Below, in pieces: positions 63,122 through 64,000 of a stretch of DNA of 64,000 nt. This DNA is from Saccharothrix espanaensis DSM 44229. Lineage in GTDB: Bacteria; Actinomycetota; Actinomycetes; Mycobacteriales; Pseudonocardiaceae. Made by a program: the position numbers and the translations under genes. Position 1 is the first letter of the stretch, and every line of letters starts with the position of its first letter. The DNA lies in contig NC_019673.1 in NCBI RefSeq assembly GCF_000328705.1, positions 806,001 through 870,000 of the forward strand. The letters are read 5' to 3'. Below the pieces are notes generated by a model, which saw only the letters and a list, made by a program, of their open reading frames with translations, was not told where the DNA came from and searched no databases.

Positions 63122-64000
63122 GTGGCCGACACCTTGCACCTCGCTGCCGATCCCGTCGAGTTGACCGCCGAGCTGGTGGACGTGCCCAGCGTCTCCGGTG
63201 CGGAGGCCGAGCTGGCGGACCTGGTGGAGCGCTCGTTGCGCGCGCAGACGGGGCTGGAGGTGATCCGGTCTGGCAACTCGGTGCTGGCGCGCACGAACCT
63301 GGGGTTGCCCAAGCGGGTGATCCTGGCCGGCCACCTGGACACCGTCCCGGTGAACGACAACCTGCCGTCACGGCTGGAGGACGGCGTGCTGCACGGGCTC
63401 GGCACGTGCGACATGAAGGGCGGTGACGCGGTGATGCTCAACCTCGCCGCGACCGTCGACCGGCCCCGCCACGACCTCACGTTCGTGTTCTACGACTGCG
63501 AGGAGGTCGAGGCGGCGCGCAACGGCCTGGGGCGCATCGAGCGGGAGCTGCGGTCCTGGCTGGACGCGGACCTGGCGATCGTGTGCGAGCCGTCGAACGC
63601 CTCGGTCGAGGCGGGGTGCCAGGGGACCATGCGGGTCGAGTTGCGGACTTCCGGTGTCCGGGCGCACACCGCGCGGGGGTGGATGGGCGTCAACGCGATC
63701 CACGGGGTGGGCGAGGCGTTGCGGCGGCTGGAGTCGTATTCCGCGCGGACCGTGGACATCGACGGGTGCGTGTACCGCGAGGGCCTTCAGGCCGTGAGCA
63801 TCTCCGGTGGGGTCGCGGGGAACGTGGTGCCGGACTTGTGCGTCCTGTCGGTCAACCACCGGTTCGCGCCGGATCGGACGCCGGAGCAGGCCGAGGCGCA
63901 CCTGCGCGAGGTGTTCGCCGGGTTCGAGCTCACGGTGACCGACTCCGCCGCCGGGGCGTTGCCGGGGTTGGGCACGGAGGCGGCGCAGGAGCTGGTGCGG
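63122..64000 (+). CDS. dapE: Succinyl-diaminopimelate desuccinylase (3' end outside window)
   Basis: The first 293 codons of an M20-family metallopeptidase; the frame remains open to base 64000. Metal ligands visible are the His of [14 protein letters not shown], the Asp of [13 protein letters not shown], the Glu pair of [15 protein letters not shown] and the later Glu of [16 protein letters not shown]. It removes succinate to give LL-diaminopimelate, the step after DapC. It is divergent from dapD, sharing a very short promoter region. GTG 63122 is preferred over GTG 63113 because of the -10 spacing. Confidence 0.93.
   Translation, partial: MADTLHLAADPVELTAELVDVPSVSGAEAELADLVERSLRAQTGLEVIRSGNSVLARTNLGLPKRVILAGHLDTVPVNDNLPSRLEDGVLHGLGTCDMKGGDAVMLNLAATVDRPRHDLTFVFYDCEEVEAARNGLGRIERELRSWLDADLAIVCEPSNASVEAGCQGTMRVELRTSGVRAHTARGWMGVNAIHGVGEALRRLESYSARTVDIDGCVYREGLQAVSISGGVAGNVVPDLCVLSVNHRFAPDRTPEQAEAHLREVFAGFELTVTDSAAGALPGLGTEAAQELVR

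Overview
The window is high-GC (about 72%) actinobacterial core chromosome, most likely from the family Pseudonocardiaceae (Saccharothrix/Lentzea/Actinosynnema-like). Reasons: many GTG and TTG starts, leaderless promoters with a TANNNT box 5-8 nt before the start codon, a mycothiol gene (mshB), and gene order shared with Mycobacterium tuberculosis (xseB-xseA-Rv1109c-ispH; alkA-ogt; typA-lpqW; mshB-Rv1171; fdxC-dapC; dapD/dapE). The genus call is inference from memory of gene content, not a database match.

Layout. 1-3004: end of a VWA-domain gene, a decayed DrrA/DrrB-type ABC exporter holding a 9-bp minisatellite, and guaB1. 3354-9680: LigB-type ATP-dependent ligase, a MocR regulator divergent from an EamA permease with a clear shared operator, fumC, and a ferredoxin-NADP reductase. 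9694-12994: two L,D-transpeptidase-fold secreted proteins, a secreted S1 protease, and glpX. 13043-18446: xseAB operon, ispH, a DUF6542-like membrane protein and rmuC. 18546-26467: sbcCD, then two closely similar 504-residue secreted tripeptidyl-aminopeptidase-like hydrolases flanking a VOC protein. 26505-32357: ABC exporter, an Ada-AlkA/ogt alkylation-repair operon, ychF, a Phd/YoeB toxin-antitoxin pair and a 34-residue membrane peptide gene. 32459-37931: GT87-like membrane glycosyltransferase, a pterin dehydratase, and a TPP riboswitch ahead of thiBPQ. 38138-44956: GNAT, an ABC-2 transporter, a LolA-like secreted protein divergent from a two-component system with paired CTGAG boxes between them, and an SRPBCC-Nudix fusion. 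45108-50798: trpS behind a textbook Trp leader-peptide attenuator, YciI, a small Cys/Lys-rich protein, typA and lpqW. 51093-58670: a five-gene oligopeptide ABC operon, then mshB and its membrane partner. 58654-64000: a hypothetical, a GNAT, fdxC-dapC, a 131-bp nested inverted-repeat element, and divergent dapD/dapE.

Genes that work together: sbcCD, rmuC, xseAB, ligB and ada-alkA/ogt in DNA repair; fdxC-dapC-dapD-dapE around the succinylase route to diaminopimelate and lysine; thiBPQ in thiamine import under TPP control; mshB in mycothiol synthesis. I found no tRNA, rRNA, CRISPR array, prophage or biosynthetic gene cluster. The most interesting material is regulatory and repetitive: the trpS attenuator, the MocR and two-component operators, the nested inverted repeat at 61949-62079, and slippage-type repeat tracts that recur in several gene-end spacers.
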